From the NCBI GenBank assembly GCA_002366675.1, contig DFBO01000125.1, forward strand, positions 1 through 31,825: a DNA stretch of 31,825 bases, written 5' to 3'. A program made the translations under genes and the position numbers. The notes under the pieces were generated by a model. It ran no database searches, was not told the origin of the DNA, and was given only the letters and a program-made list of their open reading frames with translations. Position 1 is the stretch's first letter, and each line of letters begins with the position of its first letter. This DNA comes from Flavobacteriaceae bacterium UBA3078 (GTDB lineage Bacteria; Bacteroidota; Bacteroidia; Flavobacteriales; Flavobacteriaceae). Of the stretch, positions 24,105 to 31,794 are shown piece by piece.

Positions 24105-26402
24105 TTAGAAGTAAAATCTAACACTTCCGTTTAGCGTGATACCTAAAGATGTTGTGTTTATTTGACTTAAATTATTATTCTCTTTAATGTAATAAGAGTT
24201 AATGGTATTAGATGTATTGATTAAATTCCAAACAGAAAGCCCAAAAACAAGCTTTGATCTATTATATTTTATCGTGTAATTTCCTGAGAAGTCAGACCTG
24301 AAATAATCTTCTAATCGATTACTGTTAGGTACTTCATATACAATATTACTTATTGAATTGTTTTGTGAGAAGGAGGGATTAGTAATAGGTTTTCCTGAAT
24401 GCCAATTTAAGCCTAATGCAAGTTTTAAGTTGTTTAAGCTATAGGTTCCAGCAAAAGTTGCTTGATGCCTAATGTCAATATTGTTAGGAAAGTTGTTTCC
24501 GTTGTTTAAAGAAAGAAACATATAATCGTTTTTGCTAAAAGAATAACTTAACCATGTGCTGAAGCTATTAAACTGTTTGTTTACTAAAAAATCAATTCCT
24601 TTAATTACATAAGAACCTGTTGCATTAGTATATTGAAATTGATTTTGAAACCCTTGACTTCTTGTAGTTATGCCATCAACATGTTTTATATAGCCTTCTA
24701 AACTAACTAGTAGTTTATTTTTTTGGTAATGAGCTCCTAATGATATTTGTTGACTGTGCATTACAGGAATATCTTCATTGTTAGATAATACCCAACGACG
24801 TTTTTCAATACCTAAAAAATCATTTTGTAAATCAATTATTTGTGAAGCTGTTTGACTTTTTAACTCAGCCAACACTTCAAATCTTATGTCCTTGCTTATA
24901 TTTTGATTGAAAGTTATTCTAGGTTCTAAAAAGAAATCTGAGAATTGCTCAATATAATTTGCACGTAAACCCATACTGGCTTTTGTGTTTCCTGAATTCG
25001 ATTTGTAATATATTTCGTTAAATAAACCATGTGTTCGTAGCACATCTTTTATATAACGTCTATAATTAGGATTGTTTACTTCTTCTAAATTACTCATCCC
25101 AATCTCTGAGTATTGATAACCACCTAAATAGTGTAATCTGGTATTGAACCGATAGTGTAACTCAAACTCAAGCCTATTATCCATAACATCGTTTTCCTGT
25201 ATAAGCCTTTGGTTGTTGCTAATATCAAAATTCTTTGAATATAAATCATATTTAGACAATGAAGCCTTAAGAGTAGTTTCTAGTTTTGAATTCCAAGTTC
25301 GATTATAGTCTAAACCCAAGGCCAAACTTTCTTGAATAAGCTCACTACTTGAAGGTGAGATAATAGTTTCATTTATTGAAGTTTCAGAGTAGTCTAATGA
25401 ATTAAAAATCCGTAATCCGCATATGGTTAATCTGTCTTTTGGTGAAATTTTGTATGAGAGTTTTGTTGATAAATCGTAGAAATAAAAACGCTCATCCTGA
25501 GCAATACTTTGGTTTTCCTGATTGGTTAAGTCGGAATCTTGAAAGATTCGGTCAAAATATTGATTGTAAGTAGGTGTGCTAAAAACATCTGTTAAAGACC
25601 GTCGTGCTGATACTTGAAGTTCTATTTTATCTTTCAAAGGGATTTTTACAAAACCATCTGTAGATATTAAATTGCTGCCAAAACCACCATGAATCCTGTT
25701 TGAAATACTATCAGATGTTCGCATATCAATAATACTAGAAACACCATCACCATACTTGGCACTAGAACCATTCTTGGAAACAGTTACTGTTTTAATTAGC
25801 GATGGATTAAAAGCAGAAATGAGACCGAAAAAATGACCAGATTGATACATTTTAATACCATCCCATAAAATTAAATTTTGGTCGTTTGTACCACCTCTAA
25901 TGTTTAAATTTGAAACACGATCATCTACGCTAATAACACCAGGTAGGGCTTGAATGGTTTGTAGAATGTCAGGTTCTATAAGTCCAGGTAAAATCCCGAA
26001 TTCTTCAAGATTAATTTCTGATGTTCCATCAGTTTTTAACGAAATACCTTCGGTTAGAAATTTGGTAATTAATACCTCTTTAAGGTATTGTGTATTCGCT
26101 TCATTATTTGAAATTAAATCGCGTATTGCGTAACTATTATTACTTAATTTCTGAAAAACAAGATTAGTTTCTTTCTCGAGATAGGTAATAATGTCTTCAA
26201 TTGATAAATTGTTTGATGGAAGTGCTAAAGTTTTATTCTGAATGTTTTCATCTACATAAGAAAAACTAATATGGAAAGTTTCTGTTATAGTTTCTAAAAT
26301 AACAGATAATGGTTGCTCTTTATTAGTTGAATTTTGTGCACTAACAAAAAGAGAATGAAATAAAAATAGGCTAAATATTATTGTCGTTATATTTCTACTC
26401 AC
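24105..26402 (-). CDS. TonB-dependent receptor with N-terminal STN signalling domain
   Basis: The 765 residues comprise a signal peptide (to about SAQ, 23), an STN domain at about 30-95 (PLSVILETITETFHISFSYV), a linker, a plug at about 120-230 (LPGVISVDDRVSNLNIRGG, LILWDGIKMYQSGHFFG, AKYGDGVSSIIDMRT) and a beta-barrel to the C-terminal GSVRFYF. An STN domain is found on receptors that signal ligand occupancy to an inner-membrane FecR protein. The usual carboxypeptidase-like regulatory domain between STN and plug is absent, and no SusD gene is adjacent. Ligand unknown. The start overlaps fecR by eight bases. The predicted function is import of a small substrate plus transcriptional signalling to the upstream sigma factor. 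Confidence 0.93.
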   Translation of the reverse strand: MSRNITTIIFSLFLFHSLFVSAQNSTNKEQPLSVILETITETFHISFSYVDENIQNKTLALPSNNLSIEDIITYLEKETNLVFQKLSNNSYAIRDLISNNEANTQYLKEVLITKFLTEGISLKTDGTSEINLEEFGILPGLIEPDILQTIQALPGVISVDDRVSNLNIRGGTNDQNLILWDGIKMYQSGHFFGLISAFNPSLIKTVTVSKNGSSAKYGDGVSSIIDMRTSDSISNRIHGGFGSNLISTDGFVKIPLKDKIELQVSARRSLTDVFSTPTYNQYFDRIFQDSDLTNQENQSIAQDERFYFYDLSTKLSYKISPKDRLTICGLRIFNSLDYSETSINETIISPSSSELIQESLALGLDYNRTWNSKLETTLKASLSKYDLYSKNFDISNNQRLIQENDVMDNRLEFELHYRFNTRLHYLGGYQYSEIGMSNLEEVNNPNYRRYIKDVLRTHGLFNEIYYKSNSGNTKASMGLRANYIEQFSDFFLEPRITFNQNISKDIRFEVLAELKSQTASQIIDLQNDFLGIEKRRWVLSNNEDIPVMHSQQISLGAHYQKNKLLVSLEGYIKHVDGITTRSQGFQNQFQYTNATGSYVIKGIDFLVNKQFNSFSTWLSYSFSKNDYMFLSLNNGNNFPNNIDIRHQATFAGTYSLNNLKLALGLNWHSGKPITNPSFSQNNSISNIVYEVPNSNRLEDYFRSDFSGNYTIKYNRSKLVFGLSVWNLINTSNTINSYYIKENNNLSQINTTSLGITLNGSVRFYF

Positions 26403-27300
26403 GGTTTAGTAAGATCACACTATTTTGTATTTTATAAGTTATATTTAATGGCAAAGTAATGGACTTTAGAGCTAATTCTTTATTGTTATGTACAAAGTTT
26501 CCTGTGAAAAGTATATTGGTGTCAATATCTTCAGTAGTAAATGTTATATCATACTGACGTTCAAATTCACTTAAAACATATTTGTAAGGAATACTTTTAA
26601 AATAACTTTCATTGTTTAGCCAACTAGGTTTTATCTTTTTTTCTTTTTTTTGAGCAATAAATTTCCCATCGATAACTAAAAAATGGTCGCCTGGTTTTAA
26701 AATTTTATGTATGTTTTTTGAAATTACTTTAACTGAACCTTCATAGCAAACAACCTCAAAATAATTTAATCTGTTTTTTACGTGGAACTCTGTTCCTAAA
26801 ACTGTAACGGTTCCTAATGTGGTGTTTACATTGAATTTAGATCCTTTTTCTACATCAAAATAGGCTTCACCATCCAAGTCGATATTTCGATTTGTATTCC
26901 ATTTACTTTTATTGAATGTTATGGTAGATAAGGCATTAAGATTTACACGTGAATCATCTGGAAGTGTCACTTCTGTCTTTTCAGCCATAAAAGTTTCTAT
27001 TTGTGTATCTAAAGTTGTCGTATAATAATAAACAGAAAGAAGAATAACTATTATTGAAGCAATTCGAAGTAACGGTTTAAACCAATGAAGCTCTTTTTTA
27101 GTGGATTTTTTATGTGAAATATTTTTTTGAATTTCAGAATAAGCTAGATCATTATCAAAATTTGGTGCTTTAAATTGTTTTAAAGAATCAGATAGTTTGA
27201 TTAAATCATTATAGTCGTCAACTTGCTTAAACTCCTTTAATTCTTGGGGGTTCAAGTCATTGTCTAACCATTTTTTTATTAAATATTCTTTTTCCATCAT
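26395..27300 (-). CDS. FecR family anti-sigma factor
   Basis: The 301-residue protein has a cytoplasmic N-terminal part (1-75; IKKWLDNDLNPQELKEF is the sigma-binding-like beginning), one transmembrane segment (about 76-93, ending SVYYYTT), a periplasmic FecR domain at about 100-200 (TEVTLPDDSRVNLNALSTI, LDGEAYFDVEKGSKFNV, VLGTEFHVK, VCYEGSVKV) and a C-terminal domain (about 230-298) that should contact the STN domain of the receptor. The start is ATGATG, so Met2 at 27297 is equally possible. It lies 52 bases after the sigma factor gene and has its own candidate promoter in that gap. The periplasmic domain should sense receptor occupancy and release or activate the sigma factor. Confidence 0.95.
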   Translation of the reverse strand: MMEKEYLIKKWLDNDLNPQELKEFKQVDDYNDLIKLSDSLKQFKAPNFDNDLAYSEIQKNISHKKSTKKELHWFKPLLRIASIIVILLSVYYYTTTLDTQIETFMAEKTEVTLPDDSRVNLNALSTITFNKSKWNTNRNIDLDGEAYFDVEKGSKFNVNTTLGTVTVLGTEFHVKNRLNYFEVVCYEGSVKVISKNIHKILKPGDHFLVIDGKFIAQKKEKKIKPSWLNNESYFKSIPYKYVLSEFERQYDITFTTEDIDTNILFTGNFVHNNKELALKSITLPLNITYKIQNSVILLNRE

Positions 27301-27312
27301 TAGTTGTTCATA

Positions 27313-27344
27313 AATATAACAGGTAACCTACTTATTTTCCTACC
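27313..27344 (-). promoter_or_regulatory. Candidate ECF sigma-dependent promoter of fecR-tonB (copy 2 of the shared element)
   Basis: Reading the minus strand from 27344, the block GGTAGGAAAAT is followed by 11 bases and then CTGTTATATT. GGTAGG and GTTATA are 18 bases apart, fitting -35 and -10. Twenty-six of 32 bases match copy 1 at 27912-27943 without gaps. Twelve bases separate it from the fecR ATG. Within it, AGGTTACCT forms a nine-base palindrome that copy 1 lacks. Confidence 0.7.
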
Positions 27345-27352
27345 TTATTTTT

Positions 27353-27868
27353 TTAAATACCATCAATTTCTTTGCGTAATTGTTTTAAGGCGCCATAAAT
27401 TCGTTTTTCAACAGCCTTTGTAGAGATATTTAAAATTTCAGCTATTTCTTTATGTTTTTTGCCTTCAATTCTATTTAGTAAAAAAGCAACACGTTGGGCT
27501 TCAGTTAAGTTTGAAATGGCTTGTTGTAATTTTTGTAAGTATTCGTTTTCTTCTAATAAAAATTGTGGATTTTCGTTGGTAGAAGATTTGGGTTTCGTTT
27601 GTTGAAATTTTAAAACAACTTTTTGATGAGCCAGATCATTTAAAGTTAGGTTATTCGCAACGGTAAATAAAAACGATTTCGCTTTAGAAGGTGACACATC
27701 TTTACATTTTTCCCAGAGCTTAATAAAAGCTTCTTGAACTTTATCTTTAGGATTAATATGACTTCCAAATTTATAATAAAGAAAGTCATGCAAATCTTTT
27801 GAATAGCTTTTAAATGCCTTCGAAAACAGTTGTTCATCGCAAATATGGTCGTTTAAATCTTTTGGCAT
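27353..27868 (-). CDS. ECF sigma-70 family RNA polymerase sigma factor (FecI-like)
   Basis: The 171-residue protein has the two domains of an extracytoplasmic-function sigma factor: region 2 at about 13-80 (FSKAFKSYSKDLHDFLYYKF, VQEAFIKLWEKC, KSFLFTVANNLTLNDL) and region 4 at about 108-168 (QQAISNLTEAQRVAFLLNRIEGKKHKEIAEIL-type helix-turn-helix followed by STKAVEKRIYGALKQLRK). It directs RNA polymerase to promoters recognised through its two domains and should be controlled by the adjacent FecR. It is divergent from the lipoprotein gene and upstream of fecR. Its own promoter is not obvious: TACATTTA before the gene is one base off consensus. Confidence 0.95.
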   Translation of the reverse strand: MPKDLNDHICDEQLFSKAFKSYSKDLHDFLYYKFGSHINPKDKVQEAFIKLWEKCKDVSPSKAKSFLFTVANNLTLNDLAHQKVVLKFQQTKPKSSTNENPQFLLEENEYLQKLQQAISNLTEAQRVAFLLNRIEGKKHKEIAEILNISTKAVEKRIYGALKQLRKEIDGI

Positions 27869-27911
27869 TTTTGTGTTTTATGCTCGTAAATGTATAAAAA
27901 AAGAAATACAG

Positions 27912-27943
27912 GGTAGGAAAATTAAAAGTTGAACTGTTATATT
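27912..27943 (+). promoter_or_regulatory. Candidate ECF sigma-dependent promoter of the LamG lipoprotein gene (copy 1 of the shared element)
   Basis: GGTAGGAAAAT (27912-27922), 11 bases, then CTGTTATATT (27934-27943). GGTAGG and GTTATA are 18 bases apart. It aligns without gaps to the minus-strand element before fecR, with both blocks identical. The gene's ATG is 27 bases further on. The proposed regulator is the divergent sigma factor. Confidence 0.7.
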
Positions 27944-27970
27944 GTAAATAACCACAAATAAACAAACGTT

Positions 27971-30307
27971 ATGAAATTTAGATTTTCACTATTACTAATT
28001 ATGATGACCTTCTTTTTAGGGCTTTCTTGCCAAGAAGAAGCAAATGAAGAAACGCTTCCAAATGAGGAAGAAACTATTGTCCCGAATTCTACTTTAGAAA
28101 ACCTTATGCGTTATACATCTGCAAACGATGGAAGTGTTGATGATATTATGGATGATAGCGATTGTTTTACAGTTAATTTACCTGTAACAATTATTGCAAA
28201 TGGTATCACTTTAACTATTGAAAGCCTAGATGATTTAAGTCTTTTAGAAGAAATATTTGATGCCAGTAATACAGATGTCGACGGCTTAGAATTCCTTTTT
28301 CCAATTACCATAATATTAAATGATTATACAGAGGTTAATATAGAATCTCTGGAGGAGTTAGAAGCGTTTATAGATGCTTGTATAACAAATGAAAATGTTA
28401 TTGAATGTGTAGATTTTATCTATCCAATATCTTTTTCTATTTATAATACAGATTTTCAGGTTATTGATACAGTTTTAATTAATAATGATTATGAAATGTA
28501 TATCTTTTTAGAAGGTCTAGATAATGGTAATAATGGTGTGGTTTTAGCAAGTTTGAATTTTCCGGTAGGATTAGAATATTCAGATGGTTCTACTACAGAA
28601 GTAAATAATAATCAAGAATTGCAAGAAGCTATTGAAGCGGCTGAACAAGATTGTTCAACTGTAGAATGTGATTTAGGCTTAGATGGGTTAGAATCTTGGC
28701 TATTAGAGTGTTCAATAAATGCTAATACTTATGATGGTTCTGGTAACATAATAGATGAAAACTTTTTAGATTTCAATCAAAATGGAGAAGTAATTATTAA
28801 CGGAACACTTGCTGTAACAGAGGTTGGTTCTTGGACTCTTTCAGAAGCAAATTCAGAATATGTGTTAACGATTGATGGATTATTAACCTTCGATTTATTA
28901 AATGGTCAGTGGTCATTAACAGGGTGTGAAAGAGATAGGACTGTATTTTCGCAAGAAACAGGGAGTAGCATTATAACTATGGAGTTAGAACATGATTGCT
29001 CAAATAGCCCATTAGGATGTTTAGAAACAAATGATATAATACTATGTGATGAAAACAATGATGGGTTTGAAGTTTTTAATTTATATGAAGGGTTAAGTGA
29101 TATTGATGGATGTACTATAAATAATGCTGTCTCAGTAAGTTTTCATGCCTCTTTAATAGATGCTGAATCTAACACAAACCCTATTCCAAGTGCAACATCT
29201 TATACAAATAACATAAATCCACAAACAGTTTACGTTAGAATTGAAGAATTTAATAATGCAAGTGTTTTTGAAATTTTAGAAATTGGCTTGTATTTAGAAA
29301 ACTGCAATGCAACTTGTTCAGAACAAGAGATAGATGCTTATTTAGTAGAATGTACATGGAATGTTGTTCAGTTTAACAATAGCAATGATTTAATAGGGTT
29401 TGATTTAGTATTCTTATCAGGTGGCACACTTATTATTACAGGAGATGGACAAACAATAACAGTTGCAAATGGTTGGTCAACATCTACAAGTGCTAGTGGA
29501 ACTGTATTAACATTAACAGGTGTGGCTTTAGGCAACATTCAAGCTATTAATGGCGAGTGGTTAATTGTTGAATGTGCAGAAGATCGATTAGAACTAGTAG
29601 CAGAAAACAGAAATAGCACAATGGTTATGGAGCAAGATTGTTCAGGTTGTAATAATCCTGGAACTTTAACGAACGATTTAATAATATACATGCCTTTTGG
29701 TGGAGAAGTAAAAGATTTAATTAGTGGAGATATTGTTGATGGCTTTACATATTTAACTGAGGATCGTTCAGGTAATTCAACATGTGCCATTTCATTTGAT
29801 GGTAGCACCAATTTTTCTATTCCAGTTACAGCTGAAAACCAATTGGTACAAGGTGACAGTTTTTCAATAAGTCTTTGGTTTAAAATGCAAAATACAATTG
29901 CTGGAGATTTAGAGCTTTTGTTTAGAAAACCAGGCAACGCTACAGTAGGCTTCAATCTAGGAGTATATGATTTAAATACGCCATTGTTTACTGATAATTT
30001 AGGGACATCATTATGGGATAATGACTGGAATCAAGAAGTCGATGTAAATTGGGAAAACACAGATTGGCATCATTTAGTTGTCACAGTAGATTCAAACAAT
30101 ACGGTTAGATTATATAGAGATGGTGTTTTAAGAAACATGGAAGAAAATTCAAGTTTAAGCATCGGTTCTGATCCAGCTGGACAATATATGTTAGGCGAGG
30201 GTTTTAAAGGTCATATGGACGATTTAAGAGTTTATAAAAGAACATTAAGTAACAATGAAGTTGGTGATTTACACCAACTAGAAGCAGATTGCTTTAATTG
30301 TTTGTAA
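27971..30307 (+). CDS. Large repeat-rich lipoprotein with calycin-like repeats and a C-terminal LamG domain
   Basis: The 778-residue lipoprotein (signal ending TFFLGLSC, Cys20) has QEEANEE right after the Cys, resembling the acidic export signal of surface-exposed Bacteroidota lipoproteins. Four short degenerate repeats follow at about 65-98, 106-137, 146-183 and 193-228, with a core like FPITIILNDYTEV and an ESLEELEAFID-like end. Two related calycin- or lipocalin-like domains lie at about 238-343 and 449-557; both run from LExC/LVEC to NGQW or NGEW, then a C-E-D/R-R motif and a final DC. Between them is a segment with LCDENNDGFEVFNLYE. Residues 565-765 are a LamG/concanavalin A-like fold (SISLWFKMQ, DWHHLVVTVDS, RLYRDGVL, GHMDDLRVYKRTLS). 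Function unknown. It is divergent from the sigma factor gene and carries the same promoter element as fecR, so it is probably a regulon member and partner of the TonB receptor. Confidence 0.85.
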   Translation: MKFRFSLLLIMMTFFLGLSCQEEANEETLPNEEETIVPNSTLENLMRYTSANDGSVDDIMDDSDCFTVNLPVTIIANGITLTIESLDDLSLLEEIFDASNTDVDGLEFLFPITIILNDYTEVNIESLEELEAFIDACITNENVIECVDFIYPISFSIYNTDFQVIDTVLINNDYEMYIFLEGLDNGNNGVVLASLNFPVGLEYSDGSTTEVNNNQELQEAIEAAEQDCSTVECDLGLDGLESWLLECSINANTYDGSGNIIDENFLDFNQNGEVIINGTLAVTEVGSWTLSEANSEYVLTIDGLLTFDLLNGQWSLTGCERDRTVFSQETGSSIITMELEHDCSNSPLGCLETNDIILCDENNDGFEVFNLYEGLSDIDGCTINNAVSVSFHASLIDAESNTNPIPSATSYTNNINPQTVYVRIEEFNNASVFEILEIGLYLENCNATCSEQEIDAYLVECTWNVVQFNNSNDLIGFDLVFLSGGTLIITGDGQTITVANGWSTSTSASGTVLTLTGVALGNIQAINGEWLIVECAEDRLELVAENRNSTMVMEQDCSGCNNPGTLTNDLIIYMPFGGEVKDLISGDIVDGFTYLTEDRSGNSTCAISFDGSTNFSIPVTAENQLVQGDSFSISLWFKMQNTIAGDLELLFRKPGNATVGFNLGVYDLNTPLFTDNLGTSLWDNDWNQEVDVNWENTDWHHLVVTVDSNNTVRLYRDGVLRNMEENSSLSIGSDPAGQYMLGEGFKGHMDDLRVYKRTLSNNEVGDLHQLEADCFNCL

Positions 30308-30332
30308 GATAATTTTAGTTAATTATTTAGGT

Positions 30333-30367
30333 AAAAAAGAGCTGTATTTATTGCAGTTCTTTTTTTA
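30333..30367 (+). terminator. Intrinsic terminator after the LamG lipoprotein gene
   Basis: AAAAGAGCTG, a loop around TATTTATTG, then CAGTTCTTTTTTT. The stem pairs fully with one G-T wobble and ends in a long T tract, about 25 bases after the stop. Confidence 0.85.
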
Positions 30368-30413
30368 TGCAATTTATTTAGAAGTCTTACTTCTTTAATT
30401 AGCTTCAAATTCT

Positions 30414-30421
30414 TAAATTTG
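30414..30421 (+). promoter_or_regulatory. Candidate -7 element TAAATTTG for ffh
   Basis: It matches TAnnTTTG followed by CA and leaves about 25 bases to the ATG at 30447. No TTG is seen at the -33 position. Confidence 0.5.
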
Positions 30422-30446
30422 CAGTTCTTAAAATTTCAAGATTCCT

Positions 30447-31775
30447 ATGTTTAATAATTTAAGTGATAAGTTAGATAAAGCGTTACACGTCTTAAAAGGT
30501 CATGGAAGCATTACAGAAGTGAATGTAGCCGAAACTTTAAAAGAAGTTCGTAGAGCGCTTTTAGATGCCGATGTTAATTTTAAAATAGCTAAGGATTTTA
30601 CTGTAAGAGTAAAAGAAAAAGCACTTGGTCAAAACGTATTAACAACGTTACAACCAGGTCAATTAATGGTTAAAATCGTTAAAGACGAATTAACCCAACT
30701 TATGGGAGGCGATGCTGAAGGGATAAATCTTTCTGGCACTCCAAGTGTTATTTTAATGTCTGGTTTGCAAGGTTCAGGTAAAACAACATTTTCTGGTAAA
30801 CTTGCCAACTATTTAAAAAACAAAAAAACAAGGAAACCCTTATTAGTTGCCTGTGATGTGTATCGTCCAGCTGCAATAGACCAATTACATGTCGTTGGAG
30901 ATCAAATAAATGTTGAGGTTTATAGCGATAAAGGAAACCAAGATCCAGTTGCTATTGCACAAGCTGGTATTGCACATGCTAAAGCAAATGGGTTTAATGT
31001 AGTTATTATAGATACAGCTGGTCGTCTTGCGGTTGACGAAGCCATGATGACCGAAATATCTAACATACATAAAGCAATTCAACCTCAAGAAACTTTATTT
31101 GTTGTAGACTCTATGACAGGTCAGGATGCTGTTAATACAGCTAAAGCTTTTAATGATATCTTAAATTTTGATGGTGTTATTTTAACTAAATTAGATGGTG
31201 ATACTAGAGGTGGAGCAGCCATTTCAATTAAATCTGTTGTAAATAAACCAATAAAATTTATTGGTACAGGTGAAAAGATGGAAGCTATCGATGTTTTCTA
31301 TCCATCACGTATGGCAGACCGTATTCTTGGAATGGGTGATGTTGTTTCTTTAGTTGAAAGAGCTCAAGAACAATTTGATGAAGATGAAGCTCGAAAACTT
31401 CAAAAGAAGATTGCTAAAAATCAATTCGGATTTGATGATTTCTTAAAACAGATTCAACAAATCAAGAAAATGGGGAATATGAAGGATCTAGTTGGTATGA
31501 TCCCTGGAGCTAGTAAAATGATGAAAGATATTGATATCGATGATGATGCTTTTAAAGGAATAGAAGCAATGATTCACTCAATGACTCCTAGAGAAAGAAC
31601 GAATCCTTCAGTTATTAATTCAAGTCGTAAAAAAAGAATAAGTAAAGGTTCTGGTACTTCTGTACAGGAAGTAAATCAGTTACTAAAACAATTCGATCAA
31701 ATGAGTAAAATGATGAAGATGATGCAAGGAGGAAAAGGAAAAGCCATGATGCAGGCTATGAAAAACATGAAATAA
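30447..31775 (+). CDS. ffh: Signal recognition particle protein Ffh (SRP54)
   Basis: The 442-residue GTPase targets ribosomes making membrane proteins to FtsY and the translocon, with 4.5S RNA. In order: the N domain with EVRRALLDADVNFKIAKDF (33-51), the G domain with GLQGSGKT (106-113), VACDVYRPAAIDQL, IIDTAGRLAVD, TKLDGDTRGGAA and the GTGEK motif, then the Met-rich M domain with KKMGNMKDLVGMIPG, NPSVINSSRKKRISKGSGTS (the RNA-binding helix-turn-helix) and a tail rich in Met (MSKMMKMMQGGKGKAMMQ). It appears to be a single-gene unit with its own terminator. Confidence 0.98.
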   Translation: MFNNLSDKLDKALHVLKGHGSITEVNVAETLKEVRRALLDADVNFKIAKDFTVRVKEKALGQNVLTTLQPGQLMVKIVKDELTQLMGGDAEGINLSGTPSVILMSGLQGSGKTTFSGKLANYLKNKKTRKPLLVACDVYRPAAIDQLHVVGDQINVEVYSDKGNQDPVAIAQAGIAHAKANGFNVVIIDTAGRLAVDEAMMTEISNIHKAIQPQETLFVVDSMTGQDAVNTAKAFNDILNFDGVILTKLDGDTRGGAAISIKSVVNKPIKFIGTGEKMEAIDVFYPSRMADRILGMGDVVSLVERAQEQFDEDEARKLQKKIAKNQFGFDDFLKQIQQIKKMGNMKDLVGMIPGASKMMKDIDIDDDAFKGIEAMIHSMTPRERTNPSVINSSRKKRISKGSGTSVQEVNQLLKQFDQMSKMMKMMQGGKGKAMMQAMKNMK

Positions 31776-31786
31776 TTCATGTTTTT
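31761..31786. terminator. A+T-rich terminator hairpin overlapping the ffh stop codon
   Basis: AAAAACATGAA (31761-31771) and TTCATGTTTTT (31776-31786) are perfect 11-base arms with the loop ATAA. The last two codon positions of ffh and the TAA stop (31773-31775) lie in the hairpin, with the stop inside the loop. Only two G-C pairs are present, so its strength is uncertain. Confidence 0.55.
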
Positions 31787-31794
31787 AAATTTAT

